DNA of 64,000 nucleotides from Sinonovacula constricta (lineage: Eukaryota; Mollusca; Bivalvia; Cardiida; Solecurtidae). A program made the translations under genes and the position numbers. The stretch's first letter is position 1. Every line of letters begins with the position of its first letter. Below, one piece after another: positions 45,446 to 57,310 of the stretch. The stretch spans positions 35,431,203 through 35,495,202 of the forward strand of contig CM017572.1 in the NCBI GenBank assembly GCA_007844125.1. Direction: 5' to 3'. Below the pieces are notes generated by a model. The model worked only from the letters and a program-made list of their open reading frames with translations. It did no database searches and was not told the origin of the DNA.

Positions 45446-47212
45446 CTACTCCATAATCTGTGGGACTTTTAAGACTACAGGAAATTAATTAGCTTTATAT
45501 GTCAGTTGTTTTTGGAAAATTGAATTAAATTTAAAATTAAAAAAAATCAACACTAAATGTAACTATGAAAACTTCTGTCATTGAAGGACCTTTTTTCAAA
45601 ATGTAAGGAAATTTCTTAAATTTATTTAATTAATTTAGAAAAAAATACAAAAATAAGCTTTTGCTCCTGGGCTTCTTTGGGGTCAACTTGTTCTTAAAAG
45701 TGTTTGGGTCATGTATGTTTTACCCTGTAAGCAACTAAAGGTGTTTAATTAATCGCCAACATTATTCTGTTAAATATCAAATGTATAATTGCCTTTGAAG
45801 GCAAGTCTTCAGCTAAAAAAACTCCCACCTCTCAGTGCTTTAGATACTTTTTTTGGTCAATTAGTTTTCACTACAAGATAATTTTTTAAATATCCGACCA
45901 GTTTCCTAGAAGCAGCCATTGCACTAATCATACAGGGTGATTTTTATCCTAGCACATCATGTGGCATATCTCTGATTTGACTGCTAGCCTAAATTCATAT
46001 GTAATCGATTAAACGGTGCGCTCATATCTTTTACCATGTAAGTTTTGCCCCAAGCGGTGTGTATTTAAATTTCTGCCTTGATAATTTTCACTCTAAGCAA
46101 AACAATGAGGAAATCCATTTTAAATCGTTTTCCACTTCCCCAAATCACTTTAATAAGATAAGATTTTAATTTCAATTCGTTTAACATCAAAATCTATTCG
46201 TAAAAACGGTAAAATGATGCTTATCTGGAGCACTGCACCGTTTCTAAAAAATATGGACTATACATTAGGAAAAACATTACAACAGAGTCACTTATAAATA
46301 ATAGAAACTTTTTCATTAAACGTACAATATTTTCTTTATGAGTGCATTTTAACCTAAATTATTTTTAAAAAAAAATGCTCATAAATCGGATGCGATCAAA
46401 ATATATTGCGTTTAAAAATCAATCCCAGTTTTATGTTTTTTATTAACTCTACACCCCTGTGATCTGAATCTAAAAATCACTGATGCGTCATTCTTAAAAT
46501 GCGTGCAATAACTTTCGACTGAGATGCTGAGATGATACGAATGACCTCTGGCATATATAACCAGGAAGAGAGTCACAGAAAGCAATGAGGCCCCACGCAG
46601 GATATCGCAAATATCTCGGCCGAATGGATAATGTAAAATCTGTGCAGTGGAACACTCATTCTAATAACAGTTCGCTCCCCTTTCCTCCAGTCAGTGAGAA
46701 ATATTCCTGCACGGGATTGTTTATTTATAAATCTTCATTTCATGTATGTATGCATTTCATAATCTAATCACTTGAACTTCTATTTGATATCGATAACAAC
46801 ATTAATATTAACATTTTAAGCATGGCTGGTCACTTGACATGTCTAGTCTTCTTTGACATACATATTTATTTCTGTACACGCACTACTTTTTCCCAGGCAT
46901 TTACTGACCATGGGTAGTAAAGGTCATGCAGGGTCAATCCTTCGTTCCTTCGAAATGAATCTTTCTCATAACTCTGCGACACCACCCAGCAAAAAATGAC
47001 CGTTCCAAGGTGGTAACTGCAGGGTTTGCTCTTTTTGTCAAATGACTTGTCACAAATTTGTTCTTGCTTTTCACTTGGCTTGCATGTGAAATACTTTTAT
47101 CCTGTGCCTGTTCGAAGTTTGGTATATGTTGCAATGCTTATAGGACTTTACATATATTCCTATTCTTTGTAAAATAGTGTTTGGAAATTTTTTTATTTTG
47201 AATACCAATAAA
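45446..47212. other. Gene-poor interval: nothing firm
   Basis: AT-rich. A TATA-like CATATATAACC at 46551 precedes a 60-codon open frame (46585-46767), but that frame has no family match I recognise and no further support. Confidence 0.4.
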
Positions 47213-47640
47213 GGTGGTATCCGACAGTTTGCCTTCATCAAATACACATCAACCGGGATTGGTGGAACTGGGGAATAATTACTGCAAAAAGTCAAACCTA
47301 AGTCTAATGAAAAATGATTTTGAACAATGTCTAAATTGTAAGACAGTAGAAAAGCGTGAACTAAATCAGTCATTCTTTCTTAAACAATGAATAAGCATGA
47401 TTTTTTTCTAAAAATAGACATTGACGTCAGAGCTAATTACCCAAATGATTATATGAAGTTACGGGTCACATGGTTTTCTTAGTTTAAAAATGGCTAACTG
47501 CGCAGCATGGCTCAGATAAGATGTACCTTTTTTTAATGACAAGTGATGTGTATGCTTTGCTTTTAACATAGATATAGGACGTCAATAATCAGCATTTTGC
47601 ATGATCTTTTCAGGCAACAATAATTTATTTGAATTTTTCA
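47213..47640. mobile_element. Family D element, copy 2
   Basis: TAAAGGTGGTATCCGACAGT at the start. The interior GCGCAGCATGGCTCAGATAA and ATAGATATAGGACGTCAATA match copy 3 and the reverse of copy 1. Confidence 0.65.
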
Positions 47641-48361
47641 GAGAAAAACGTCAAGTCCAAACTGTTGGCTGTGGTTGAAATAAGCACTAGCCCGACAGCA
47701 AAAAAGAATAGTAGATTTTCTCTTGAGTTTGTAAAAATTGCCACTTTACTAGCGCGATGGGCTTGTAATATCGAGATCATTGAAAAATAATGTACTTTCA
47801 TTTTCAATTAGTTAACAAACTTTTGAGTCACTTATTTCATTCGGCAAGCTGTTGTTTCTGGTGCAAAACCCAGAAAAAAAACCTGAAGTTGCCGAGCGTG
47901 TGACCACTAAGCGTAAAATTATGAAGATGCTTGTGACAGGAATTTTCTTCTTTCCTGGACAAATAACAAACCCTTGTTGCCATTTACGAGGGAGTCAAAC
48001 ACCATGTTTTACGACTGGAATTTGATTTTCATTTTCTAGAGAATAATTGAAATAAATGCTGAATGTTAAATGGTGTTTGTTTTTTTTGGTATTTATCTTA
48101 GTTTTTTAGACTTAACTTGTAAATTAAAACAGAATTTAATTCAGGCTAGTGAATTTTCTTAACGTCTAGTAAAAATTGCTTAGTTACTAGTCCGACTTGC
48201 TTGTAAATTTCAGTCCTAATTTCTATGATTGTGTCGGATACCTCCTTTAAACAAAAAGTCAAATTTCTGGATATCTCCAGTAGTAAGTTATTTGAATATC
48301 GGCAATTGCCCTGTAAGTGTCTAGTGGCTCCACCCCCTTTGACCAGGTGGCTGAGATACAT
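47641..48361. repeat. Dispersed repeat E, copy 1
   Basis: It shares GCACTAGCCCGACAGCAAAA and CTAGTAAAAATTGCTTAGTT, TACTAGTCCGACTTGCTTGT with an inverted copy at 62889-63440. ACTAGYCCGAC occurs at both ends in direct orientation. The class is unknown. Confidence 0.6.
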
Positions 48362-48477
48362 GTGTTAGGCTGCTACCCCTATCTCATGTATCAGTGAGGT
48401 CATCAACATATGATACTGTATTTTGTAGTGATGAAGTGGTCCGCTGACAGATTAAAGTGACTGGCTGCGAAAAATGT

Positions 48478-48540
48478 TTTGTTTGTTTGTTTTAAATATA
48501 TTGCAGTTATGGTCATTATAGCGACCTCCAGCTGTTTACA
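48478..48540 (-). mobile_element. SINE-C tail fragment
   Basis: TTTTAAATATATTGCAGTTA, TGGTCATTATAGCGACCTCC AGCTG: the reversed 3' end only. Bases 48541-49027 show nothing else. Confidence 0.65.
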
Positions 48541-49027
48541 CAACTTGATGCTTCATAAAATATACAGATTATACAGATGGAATTTAATTTAATAATTTAA
48601 TGTTAACATTTTATTAACCAAATCCTTAGTGAGTATTAACAGCTAATAAAATATGTCCAGAAAGTTGACAAAATTGTGTAAATTCACATGTTATTAAATT
48701 TTGTAAAAATTTTCACCTAGAAATACATTCATTAACTTCTTAATAAGCGTAATGATTAAGCAAAAACCCTGAAATGAATGATTGTACAGTATGCAGGGGA
48801 CATATACAGTGTAGCTGCCTACTGCCACCACAACAGCCGCGACAACAGCGAGCATTTCTTACCTGGTCATATTCCGACACTGATACAGACGGTAAAATAG
48901 TCACAATGTAGCAATTTAGTACACAAGCTTTTAAGAAAGACATACATATCTATACAAATAACATACATTGGCCCAATAGGTATAAATCTCCAATTTATGT
49001 GCAGGTTACATAATATGTTGTTTTTAT

Positions 49028-49172
49028 TTTTTAAATACAGTGCTGTGATCAATTATGATCATTATAGCAACGTCCAGTTTTGGGTGGAGGAAGATCCCAG
49101 ACAAATGTCTGGGTAGAACCACCAGCGCACCACAAGTCAGCTGGAAGACCTTCCCAAATTAAGTCCTTAACA
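49028..49172 (-). mobile_element. SINE-C copy, head truncated
   Basis: Reversed tail and body (AATTATGATCATTATAGCAA, CCCAGACAAATGTCTGGGTA, AGTCAGCTGGAAGACCTTCC). Homology ends at AAGTCCTTAA. Bases 49173-49599 are plain. Confidence 0.82.
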
Positions 49173-49599
49173 GAAGTTGGATATTTTCCATAGGCTTTAA
49201 TGTTAAAGTGAAACAGGATTATCTCCCCTAAAAATAAACATATTTTGAGAAACCAAAAGGTGAAACAGTTTATTATTTCATTGTATTCAAATATTTAAAA
49301 TGTCATTTAGTTATAACCATCCAGCATCAAGATATGAAATTTGACAATTATGCATCTAATACCTTTATAGTACTAATTACTACTGATTACTGTATTACTA
49401 CGTAACAAAATATGCAAGTTCTTCACATTCAGACCACTTCTGATTAGTTAATTCAGCTGAGGAGTCCACATTCATAGAAGTCTAATATTATCATGCCAGA
49501 TCTGTCTTCCAAATATTAGTGTTGTTTTTTTTTTCATTTAAAAAATGTAAAGAGCTATTGTCATGCCCAGTTTGTCAAGTTCTAAAATAGTAATATTCA

Positions 49600-49700
49600 A
49601 CGCATGGGAGCGCAGTCGGTAGAGCATCGGCTCCAGGTACGGAAGGCCCCCGTTTGTCGCAGCCCGGGTTCAAACTCCACCACCCCTACCTGCTGCCAAC
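49600..49700 (+). mobile_element. SINE-A head fragment
   Basis: GGGAGCGCAGTCGGTAGAGC, ATCGGCTCCAGGTACGGAAG, then a broken B box. The body and tail are absent. Confidence 0.75.
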
Positions 49701-49790
49701 GCTCTACCAATTGCAGACATACTGCTTGTACCATTAGAATAGGCAACATTGGTGAAATGGAAGTAAAAACTTAAAATCCATTTGTTTGTC

Positions 49791-49940
49791 GATAATGGTT
49801 ATCCCGGGTAACACAAGACAAGCATAAAAGTCAACATACACTCCAATGAGCACAAGCATAAAAACCGAGTAAAACAAATAAAAGGACCTACTTGCATTTA
49901 GGGATTATTCAGGGGAGACTATTCATTAATGTCTCTGATT
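49791..49940 (+). repeat. Dispersed repeat H, copy 1
   Basis: About 150 bp close to 58232-58385: CACAAGCATAAAAACCGAGT, AAAACAAATAAAAGGACCTA, TCAGGGGAGACTATTCATTA. Confidence 0.8.
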
Positions 49941-50244
49941 GTGTAACTATTTAAGTTACAAGCTAAGAGTATAAAGAAATTGTTACTTTAGCAACTGTGT
50001 ATATACAGTTTTATTCCAAGACTAAAATTCCAGGTTTATTGAAGACACCACAATGCAGAAAAGCTGAGCATGTCTGTATTCAAAATAGCTAAGCTTGCCT
50101 CTTCTATAGATAAGTGTAATTAAATGCTAGGTATCTAATCTAAATGTCAGGCCAGAGATAATTTGTATGCAGCAGATGTAAGGTGTTTGTGTTGCACCAT
50201 GATATCTGCATTAAAGGTTGTTCTGACAGTTTGGACCAAAAATA

Positions 50245-50457
50245 TTTTCATTAAATATCTTAGTAAACCATTGTTATCTGAACAGATCTTGCAAAATGCT
50301 GATTAAATATCTTAGCAAACCATTGTTATCTGAACAGATCTTGCAAAATGCTGATTAAATATCTTAGTAAACCATTGTTATCTGAACAGATCTTGCAAAA
50401 TGCTGATTAACTATCTTAGTAAACCATTGTTATCTGAACAGATCTTGCAAAATGCTG
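50245..50457. repeat. 53-bp tandem repeat, 4 units, inside family D element
   Basis: AAATATCTTAGTAAACCATT, GTTATCTGAACAGATCTTGC, AAAATGCTGATT, nearly identical between units. Copies of family D elsewhere have a single unit. Confidence 0.92.
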
Positions 50458-50642
50458 TTTATTGATGTCTTACACATGTCTGATTTTCTAAGTTTAAAAA
50501 TAGCTATCTCTGCAGCGTTGGCTCGGATAGGAAATACGATGCAATGAAGAATAGTGATTTATGCTTGACTGTTCACATAGATCTAGGACATCTATGAATA
50601 GCATTTTGAAAGAGCTTTTTAGGTCACAATGACTTATTTGGT

Positions 50643-50876
50643 TACTGTGGTATCATTTTATTTAGCGATGGCTTAATTTTCGCGTATTTTGCGCTCGGGC
50701 CAGTGCGCAAATTTAAAACCTAAGCTAACATTTAACCATATAGTTCCACATACGTATCCAAAACGTGCCAATGTCCGAATGGATTGTTATTTGCTTGAAT
50801 TTACGTCCACGCGAAACAGTCTTTTTCTGTGATTGCGCAAAATTTCTTGCCAGCAAAATTAAATGATACCACAGTA
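50643..50876. mobile_element. Nested MITE with TA ends
   Basis: TACTGTGGTATCATTTTATT on the left and ATTAAATGATACCACAGTA on the right are inverted repeats. The ends read TA-CTGTGG...CCACAG-TA, consistent with a TA target duplication of the Tc1/mariner type. It is not coding. Confidence 0.78.
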
Positions 50877-51344
50877 TTTGAGAAAATAAATTTTGGTCCG
50901 ATACCACCTTTAAGATGTAGGTGTTGTGTGGGAAGATTAAAACTTTCTTCTGGTATTTATACATTTTATAATCATTTGATCAAATTTGTATCGAGTGCTG
51001 TACATTGTACAGTGCTTATTTCAAACATTACGAAGAGAACAAATTATTATTCCAATTGTCTAAAAAATGGCTGCAACATTAATTCAGGTGTACTTCAAGC
51101 AAACAGTAATTCGCAGAGATCTTTGAAATGTTGGACACTGAGTTATTAGATGGAAATGTATGTGAAAAAAAGAAATAATTTGTTATATATTAAAACATAC
51201 AATAATAATAATAGAGGTTGGAATGAATGACTATCACCATTGTTTGTTTAACAGTTTTAATTATCAACTATATAGTTTCAGCCCAAATCAAGCTCTTTAT
51301 TAAAAATTAAATATGAAGACATGATTAAAAAGATAAAAACACTT

Positions 51345-51860
51345 GTGTGCCCCTGGCATAGTGGTAGAGTTGCCGTTTTAACTCCTCTGACTGCTTAGCC
51401 TTTCATCGCAACTGGCCGCAATAGCTCAGGTGGTAGAGCATCGGCTTGCAGATCGGGATGTCGCGGGTCAAACCAAAGACTTTAAAGTTGGTAGTAGTGG
51501 CTTCCTTCCTAATGCTCGGGGCTAAGGGGACAGCATTACGCCTGTCTCGTCGGTGTCAGTATAATGGACCGACCGGGTTCAGTCCCTGGGCACCTCATAA
51601 GTGCCCCTGTGCTATAATGATAGAAATGTTGCTGAACAGTATTGGCAAAAATGCCGGCAACTCCCAATCCTAATCCCTTTCACCGCATGCGTTCCAGTTC
51701 CATTCAAGGTAAAGGACATGCTGACTTTGGGTGCTCCTGTGGTTCTACCCAGACATGTGTCATGGTTCTACCCAGACATGTGTTACCAAAAAGTTAGACA
51801 TTGCTATAATAATCATAAATGGTTGTTGCTATGTATTTTAAAAACAAAACAAAAACACTT
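51345..51860 (+). mobile_element. SINE-C interrupted by a SINE-B
   Basis: The SINE-C head is 51345-51399 (CCCTGGCATAGTGGTAGAGT). The rest resumes after 51677 (AGGACATGCTGACTTTGG, ACCCAGACATGTGT, AATAATCATAAATGGTTGTT, A-rich tail). GGTTCTACCCAGACATGTGT is locally duplicated. Confidence 0.82.
51411..51676 (+). mobile_element. SINE-B nested in SINE-C
   Basis: GGCCGCAATAGCTCAGGTGG through GCTGAACAGTATTGGC and CAATCCTAATCC. It is flanked by CTTTCATCGCA (51400-51410) and CTTTCACCGCA (51677-51687), a target duplication with one mismatch. The B box has lost about 15 bp. Confidence 0.88.
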
Positions 51861-53169
51861 GAATAAATTTTACTTTACTTTAATTTTTTAAAATCCTAGG
51901 TGTAACTGAGCTAGAATTATGCTATAAATGAGTTGTGTCATTGTGAAAAGTTGTTTTATAAGTTGATAATCTGTTTGTCAACGTAGACATAATCAAAGGC
52001 TTTGATAATAACATTTGCTAATAGTCAATAAACATAATACATACCAACCCTGATGTATTTTGCAACCTTGCAGAAAGCTAAGGCTGATAAATAAGGCGGT
52101 GTTTACTGTAGATTTCATTTGTTAATGAGTATTTTTTTAAGTAAAAAAAATGTAGTTATGATAGTATTTGCGTACAAATGACGTCAGTGAAGAGGTTGTA
52201 CCCAGTATAAACAGACTGGTAGTACAATGTCAGTCCAGTGACAGTAGTGAGTGTACCAGTCTGCATCAAGATAGGGTATCTTACAGTGTACCAGTCCACT
52301 GAGGGAGAAGTCAGTATCAGTGATAGGGGAGCAGTTTGTATCACTCTGTGTTGTAATGGTACATAGTGAATTATGCAGTTAATTAACTGTTAATAATGAA
52401 TTATATTTACAGTAAATAAACAGTGAATAAAGCAAAGTTAGATTATTTCTTACCTTATTTGTGCCTTTGGATCTATGTGATTTAGATATTTCTGCCTTCT
52501 ATGAATTGAATAAATTTACTTTGAAGTTTTTGTTAAAATAGGCAATACATGATTTTGTGCCAAATAAAATCTGTGCTTATTATTCGTGGCAACTTAAATC
52601 TAGAATTATTATTTACTAATACTGATTTTGTTTTTCATACAAAAAACAAACAATAGTATTTCAATTCAAAGCTTAACTTGAAAACTATAATGATATACTG
52701 TTGTTTGCATGGTGTATAATAGAGAAGTATTGTGGGGTCCACCTGTAAGATGTGACTGTGCATACTGAAACTTGAATTTCTAGGACAATATTGATATATA
52801 AACTTACCCACAGGCATAGCTATTACGACCGAGGATTCGTTCAGATAGTGTTATATTGAGTGAACACTTTCATAATATTGTCTTTCATCTTGTGATATTA
52901 GAATAATGAAGGATCATTTATTAACATTTGAGGACATTCCAAAAGTGTTTGAATATGTGAAGGTATAGCAAATGGCTGACTGAGCTTTTAGAAGATTGTG
53001 TTGTATGTGATTGCTGAAAAGTTGTGAAATTAGTAAATCTACGGTCTTCAGTTTCTCTAGTTTGTCTCTGGAGATGAGGTTTTCTTTAGAGAGGGTAAGC
53101 ATATTTTTTTTCCATTATTTGTTTATACATGTTTACCTCATTATTTGTTTAGTTCATTATTTCATTACA
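51861..53169. other. Gene-poor interval; one weak exon-like stretch
   Basis: A plus-strand GAGAG/GTAAGC donor at about 53095 follows an open stretch (STVFSFSSLSLEMRFSLE). The opposite strand is also open from 53102 to 52914. Neither has other support. Confidence 0.3.
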
Positions 53170-53432
53170 AGGCAGGGATGGATCCTGGGGCTGGGGGTAT
53201 GGGGGATGCACCCCCCTCACCAACCAGATAAAAGAGCAGAATTGTGAAAACACATACATGTTTATTTCATTATTTTATTACCGATATATACACCTGTTCT
53301 AATATACTGTGTGATATTTTGTAATGAAAGCCAGGCAGGGATGGTTCCTAGGTGCAGGGGGATATTGGATGCATCTCCTCCACTATCCAGGTATAAAAGT
53401 AGAGTTATGAAAACACATACATGTAAAATTAA
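53170..53432. repeat. Locally duplicated segment of about 95 bp, two copies
   Basis: 53170-53265 and 53337-53432 share GCAGGGATGG, TYCTRGG, GGGGGAT, GATGCA and TGAAAACACATACATGT. The GGATGGATCC-GGGG start resembles that before the G-rich tract at 39822. Bases 53433-54261 hold nothing firm. Confidence 0.75.
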
Positions 53433-54261
53433 AAAATACTAAGCTTTTAAAGTAATTTTTTTCTGTTGACCTCTTCTGTCGAAGTTAGGGTGCCTAACTA
53501 TGTATGTATATCTAGTATTTTCTGTGATAAAGTTGAATGGATTCTTGATTTATACTCCCCCCACCACCAAAATTGGCTGGATCTGCCCTGGAAGCAAGAA
53601 ATTCAATAGGCATTTTAACTGGCTTAAAAACATTTTTAAAATGTTGTATTTACTGATTCTTCGTATAATATTAAGACCAAAAATATCATTTGGTATTTTA
53701 TTAGATCAATATAAAAAAAAACAAATAAAAATACAACTTTATTTAAATTTTTTATTAGAAAACCCTAAAAGTCAGGTTGGCACACTATTTTTCGGTATTG
53801 TCAGTTGTTTAAGAATAATACTAAAACTAATTGGATAATTAATTAAGATCTGTAGCTGTTAATACGAAAAGTGCAGAAAACAATGAAAATGTAATAAAAA
53901 CGCAACATAACAACTACTTAGATTTTAGAAAATGGATCGATTTAGTTTTGTTGACCCTCGATGTCCACCTCATGGCAAGCTCCAGTATTCAAGATGGGGA
54001 AAATTTGATCACTGGTGATTATCACAGTTGTACTGGGGTGTGGATGAGCTGCCTAACTTGCAACATAAATTTATTTAAAATCTAAGACTTAACAAAAATC
54101 AAAAATTCCTTTTCCATGTTGGTAAAATCATAGAAGAGGACTATTATTCTGATTCGAAGATTCAAAAATGAGACCTCGTTAATGCTCATCATGATGGTAC
54201 AATGTTTACACATAAGTTCCAACATAACCTATGTTATCATTTTGACAGTATTCTACCCATG

Positions 54262-54577
54262 CCCCTGGACCTGGAAGCGCAATCTGTAGAGCATCAGCTT
54301 CAGGTACAGGAGACCCGGGGTTTGATCCCGGGACGCGACATACCAAAGTCATTAAAAATGGTTGCGGTATAGCTCCCTTGCTAACGCTCAAGCAAATATA
54401 AGGGTTGTTTCAAGACTGGTTGGCCCAGTGTTAGGATCATGTGACTGGGTGTGGTATCATGCCAGGTGTTTATGGCACGCTATACACAGTGAAGCCAGCA
54501 CTATATCTGCTTCTAGTGGACACAATCTCCAGATAACTGAAATACTGTTGGTGGGACGATAAACCCAATAAACATCA
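54262..54577 (+). mobile_element. SINE-A, near full length
   Basis: GGAAGCGCAATCTGTAGAGC, CCGGGGTTTGATCCCGGGAC, GTGTGGTATCATGCCAGGTG, GTTGGTGGGACGATAAACCC AATAAACATC. Confidence 0.92.
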
Positions 54578-55944
54578 TTTAAAAATCAGGCCTAACGTGA
54601 GGCCAATGGCTATTGTTCTGAAACATTGTCAGTTGACACTTTGCTCAAGCGCAAACTTTTCCTCCAAGAAAACGTCTTACTGGCACATGCTGTTACAATT
54701 CCAGTATGTTATACTCCATTAATCTGGCAAGGTTAAGGTATTGCTATATTACATTTAGGTGTTAGAGATATCACATGAGTAAACAATAAACAGTCAGAAT
54801 TTGAGCTTGAGCACCTTCTCAACTAAGTGGGGCCTGGTCAGTCTTATGTGCCATATAAATCTTGCCTTGAACTGGGTTCTACCATATTTGTAGTTTTTAT
54901 GGAGATAGTATTTCTTTTAAACTATATTATATAAGTTTGAACAGGTTGTTGGTGAGATGATAAACCCAACAAACATGTAGATTGAAAATCAGGCCCAAAT
55001 GGGAGATCAATAGCAATTGTTCAGGATGTTCCTTTTTGCCATATAAATCTTGCATTGAAGTGGTTGTTACCATAATCGTAGTTGTTATGGAGATAGTATG
55101 GCGTTTGAACTATATTATATAAGACTGCACTAGTTGTGTTATCAAAATCACACATCTACACATAACTGGAGGTGCTGTTACTATGAAACTGTACCCGGCC
55201 CTATCAGTTAGCACCTGTCAATCTGTCAATCTGTCAATCTCTCCAACAGTTCAAAATGGCCACATTTGATTGAACTTTACCATTATCCTGCTGAATTTGT
55301 TAAGTGCACATACCAGGTCCTGTTCTTATTAATATATAAAAAATGTTACTAAATTTACTGCTTAAGAAAGCAACTTATGCAGGTTTAGACAAGACAGCTT
55401 CCAGTGGTGGGTGGCTGACCTGATGCTACGCTATTAGCCTTAGCTTGACCCAGTTGTGCCTATCAGTTGAGATTTTCAGAAATCAGAAAACCTATGCATA
55501 TATATATAACTAACATGAAAGATTTGATGTGGCCACAGTAGTGTAGAGGCCTGCAGTAAGATTCCCGGCTGTGGCGGTCAATTTTTCATGTTGATTTTCG
55601 GTGTATATAGATATATTTATTTTGATTTGGCTAGAATGCAGCAAATGAAAGTAAGATCGAAATGTGCTTTTACAACAGACTTTTATTTTGTTAGTTCTTT
55701 TAAGATTAAAAAGAAAATATGTTAATAAATTGTGGTAACAGTGAATTCAGTTGCGGTTAAAAAGTGTTGAAATGTTTAGAGAAAAAGCTCTTGAATGATT
55801 TTCATCTTTCTATGTAGATGAGTGACAAAATTTGACATTTAACAGTAACAGTATAGTTGCAGCAAGGTATTTGAATAAATTGCCTTAAGGCATGTTATGT
55901 CAGTCAGTTTTAAAGGAGTGGTTTTCAAGTTTAATGTTCCTATG
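54578..55944. other. Gene-poor interval with small repeats
   Basis: A SINE-A tail fragment at 54945-54980. Two related segments near 54860-54930 and 55035-55125 (TATAAATCTTGC, TATGGAGATAGTAT, AACTATATTATATAAG). A 9-bp CTGTCAATC triplicate at 55207-55236. Confidence 0.6.
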
Positions 55945-56141
55945 TGGGCGTCTGTGGTCTAGTGGCTAAGACATTGGACTCCGGATCTAAAGGTCCTGGG
56001 TTCGAAGCCCAAAATTGGTTCTTGAGCAAGACTATTTACTGCTCATTGCTCCAGTCAGTCGATACCTGGGTACTGGTTCTACCCAGGAAGTGTCAAGAGG
56101 GATTAATATAAGTTGTTTCCCAATCAACTATAAATAAATAG
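55945..56141 (+). mobile_element. tRNA-Arg-like SINE
   Basis: The head TGTGGTCTAGTGGCTAAGAC, TTGGACTCCGGATCTAAAGG, CTGGGTTCGAAGCCC looks like a tRNA with a CCG anticodon loop, but the acceptor ends do not pair. The body TACCTGGGTACTGGTTCTAC and the tail AACTATAAATAAATAG follow. It is different from SINE-A, -B and -C. Confidence 0.72.
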
Positions 56142-56337
56142 TTTTTTAACTTTTGTACCATGGAAAAACTGCTTCTTAAGATTTCTTGTTACTATGCCCA
56201 TCACTTCTTTAATGTTGACTCCAAACAAGTAACATTGAATTGAGTTGTTGATACCAGCTTACAGACACTATTATTATTATTATGATCATCATAACCATTA
56301 TCATCATGATCCTCATCAGCTGCAGCAAATGTTTCGA

Positions 56338-56575
56338 GGGGCACCTGTGGCCGAGTGGTTAAGAGTCGCCATCTTATTAGCCCCTTAGTATGTGGGTTCA
56401 AATCTCGGTCGGGGTGAGAACTTTCATGTGAGGAGATTTTCCAGCTAACCTACGGTGCGTCGGTGGTTCTACCCGGACTTAAGTCTGGGGTCATCCTTCA
56501 CTAATTATTAGCTGGATGTCGCCAGTATGATCATGATTATGCTGGTGCCGTGTAAAAAAAACCCCAAAACAAGCA
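56338..56575 (+). mobile_element. SINE-C copy
   Basis: GGGGCACCTGTGGCCGAGTG, GTGGGTTCAAATCTCGGTCG, TACGGTGCGTCGGTGGTTCT, GCTGGATGTCGCC and a CCCCAAAACAAGC tail. Confidence 0.86.
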
Positions 56576-56588
56576 ATGTTTAGAACAG

Positions 56589-56822
56589 GGGTGTCTGTGG
56601 TGTAGTTTTAGGGTCGCTGATTTGTAACTTCTCTGATTGCCTAGCCTCTCACCTTGTGGGGGTGAGTCCTGTTCAGGGCAAAGGACTTAATGTGAGAAGG
56701 TCTTCCAGCTGACTTGCGGTGTGCCGGTGGTTCTACCCAAACGTTTGTCTGGGGACTTCCTCCACCAAAAAGCTTTAATGATCATAATTGGTCATTGCAA
56801 TAGAATTTCAAAAACAAAACAA
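56589..56822 (+). mobile_element. SINE-C copy, second of a close pair
   Basis: GGGTGTCTGTGGTGTAGTTT, CAAAGGACTTAATGTGAGAA, GTCTGGGGACTTCCTCCACC, TAATGATCATAATTGGTCAT and a CAAAACAAAG tail. It lies 13 bp after the previous copy. Confidence 0.86.
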
Positions 56823-56977
56823 AGTTTAGACCAAGTTTTCTGCCTACTGGATGTCATTGGAATGTCATTCTCTGCTTATACTGTTCTGCTAGATCCATGT
56901 TCATCTATTCTATATATCCTGAAACATGCCTCTGTTCCTGTGTCACTGACCTGTTCCTGCACACCACCTGACCACAG

Positions 56978-57077
56978 TGTGATGTCATCCGGCAAGCTGA
57001 CCACTTCACTGGTCATCCAACCCCCTCCACAATACACCCTCTCACAGACAGTCCCTCGCCCATCTAGATGGTGTTGA
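56978..57077 (+). CDS. Weak candidate exon
   Basis: The GC-rich, pyrimidine-led stretch ends ACCACAG/TGTGATG. One frame (phase 0) reads CDVIRQADHFTGHPTP to a TAG at 57067. Another (phase 2) reads VMSSGKLTTSLVIQPPPQYT to RPSRWC and a TGA at 57077. The second has a Pro/Gln-rich look like the start of PLAC8-type proteins, but the Cys-rich domain itself is not present here. The base composition is unlike its neighbours. It could be a terminal exon of the divergent gene, an isolated decayed exon, or chance. Confidence 0.25.
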
Positions 57078-57254
57078 CAGAACAGGATATTAACCTTGTC
57101 TTAAGTAGATCAGATTTTCTTTTTTGTCATTTATCTAATGAAAATATATTTTATTGATAGTGTGCATACATGTATAGATAAATAGCGGAAATTGACATAG
57201 TAGGCTCTCAGCCTTCATCCAAGTGGAGTAGGTTTGGTCATAATGTCATTTGTC

Positions 57255-57310
57255 TTATCTGGCTCCAGATTAATGAAATACTGTTGGTGGGACGATAAAC
57301 CCAACAGACA
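57255..57310 (+). mobile_element. SINE-A tail fragment
   Basis: TGAAATACTGTTGGTGGGAC GATAAACCCAACAGACATT: 3' end only. Bases 57311-58231 hold no supported gene. Confidence 0.85.

Larger units (their letters stand above)
50207..50913. mobile_element. Family D element, copy 3, with both inverted ends
   Basis: Left TTAAAGGTTGTTCTGACAGT then TTGGACCAAAAATATTTTC. Right GAAAATAAATTTTGGTCC then GATACCACCTTTAAG, the inverse. The interior holds a 53-bp tandem repeat and a nested smaller element. Confidence 0.78.

Noticed and set aside
46551..46767. TATA-like word followed by a 60-codon frame
   Set aside because: Isolated TATA-like words are expected in AT-rich DNA. There is no other promoter element, splice site or homology.
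51446..51673. Protein-like frames in SINE-B copies (for example 51446-51673, 12029-12265, 61253-61573, 3601-4113)
   Set aside because: The same frame recurs in every SINE-B copy because the element is repeated. They contain the tRNA-like head and are not genes.
52914..53102. Minus-strand 62-codon frame with a plausible coding look
   Set aside because: The only support is openness. The opposite strand is also open, no acceptor/donor pair is convincing and no domain is recognised.
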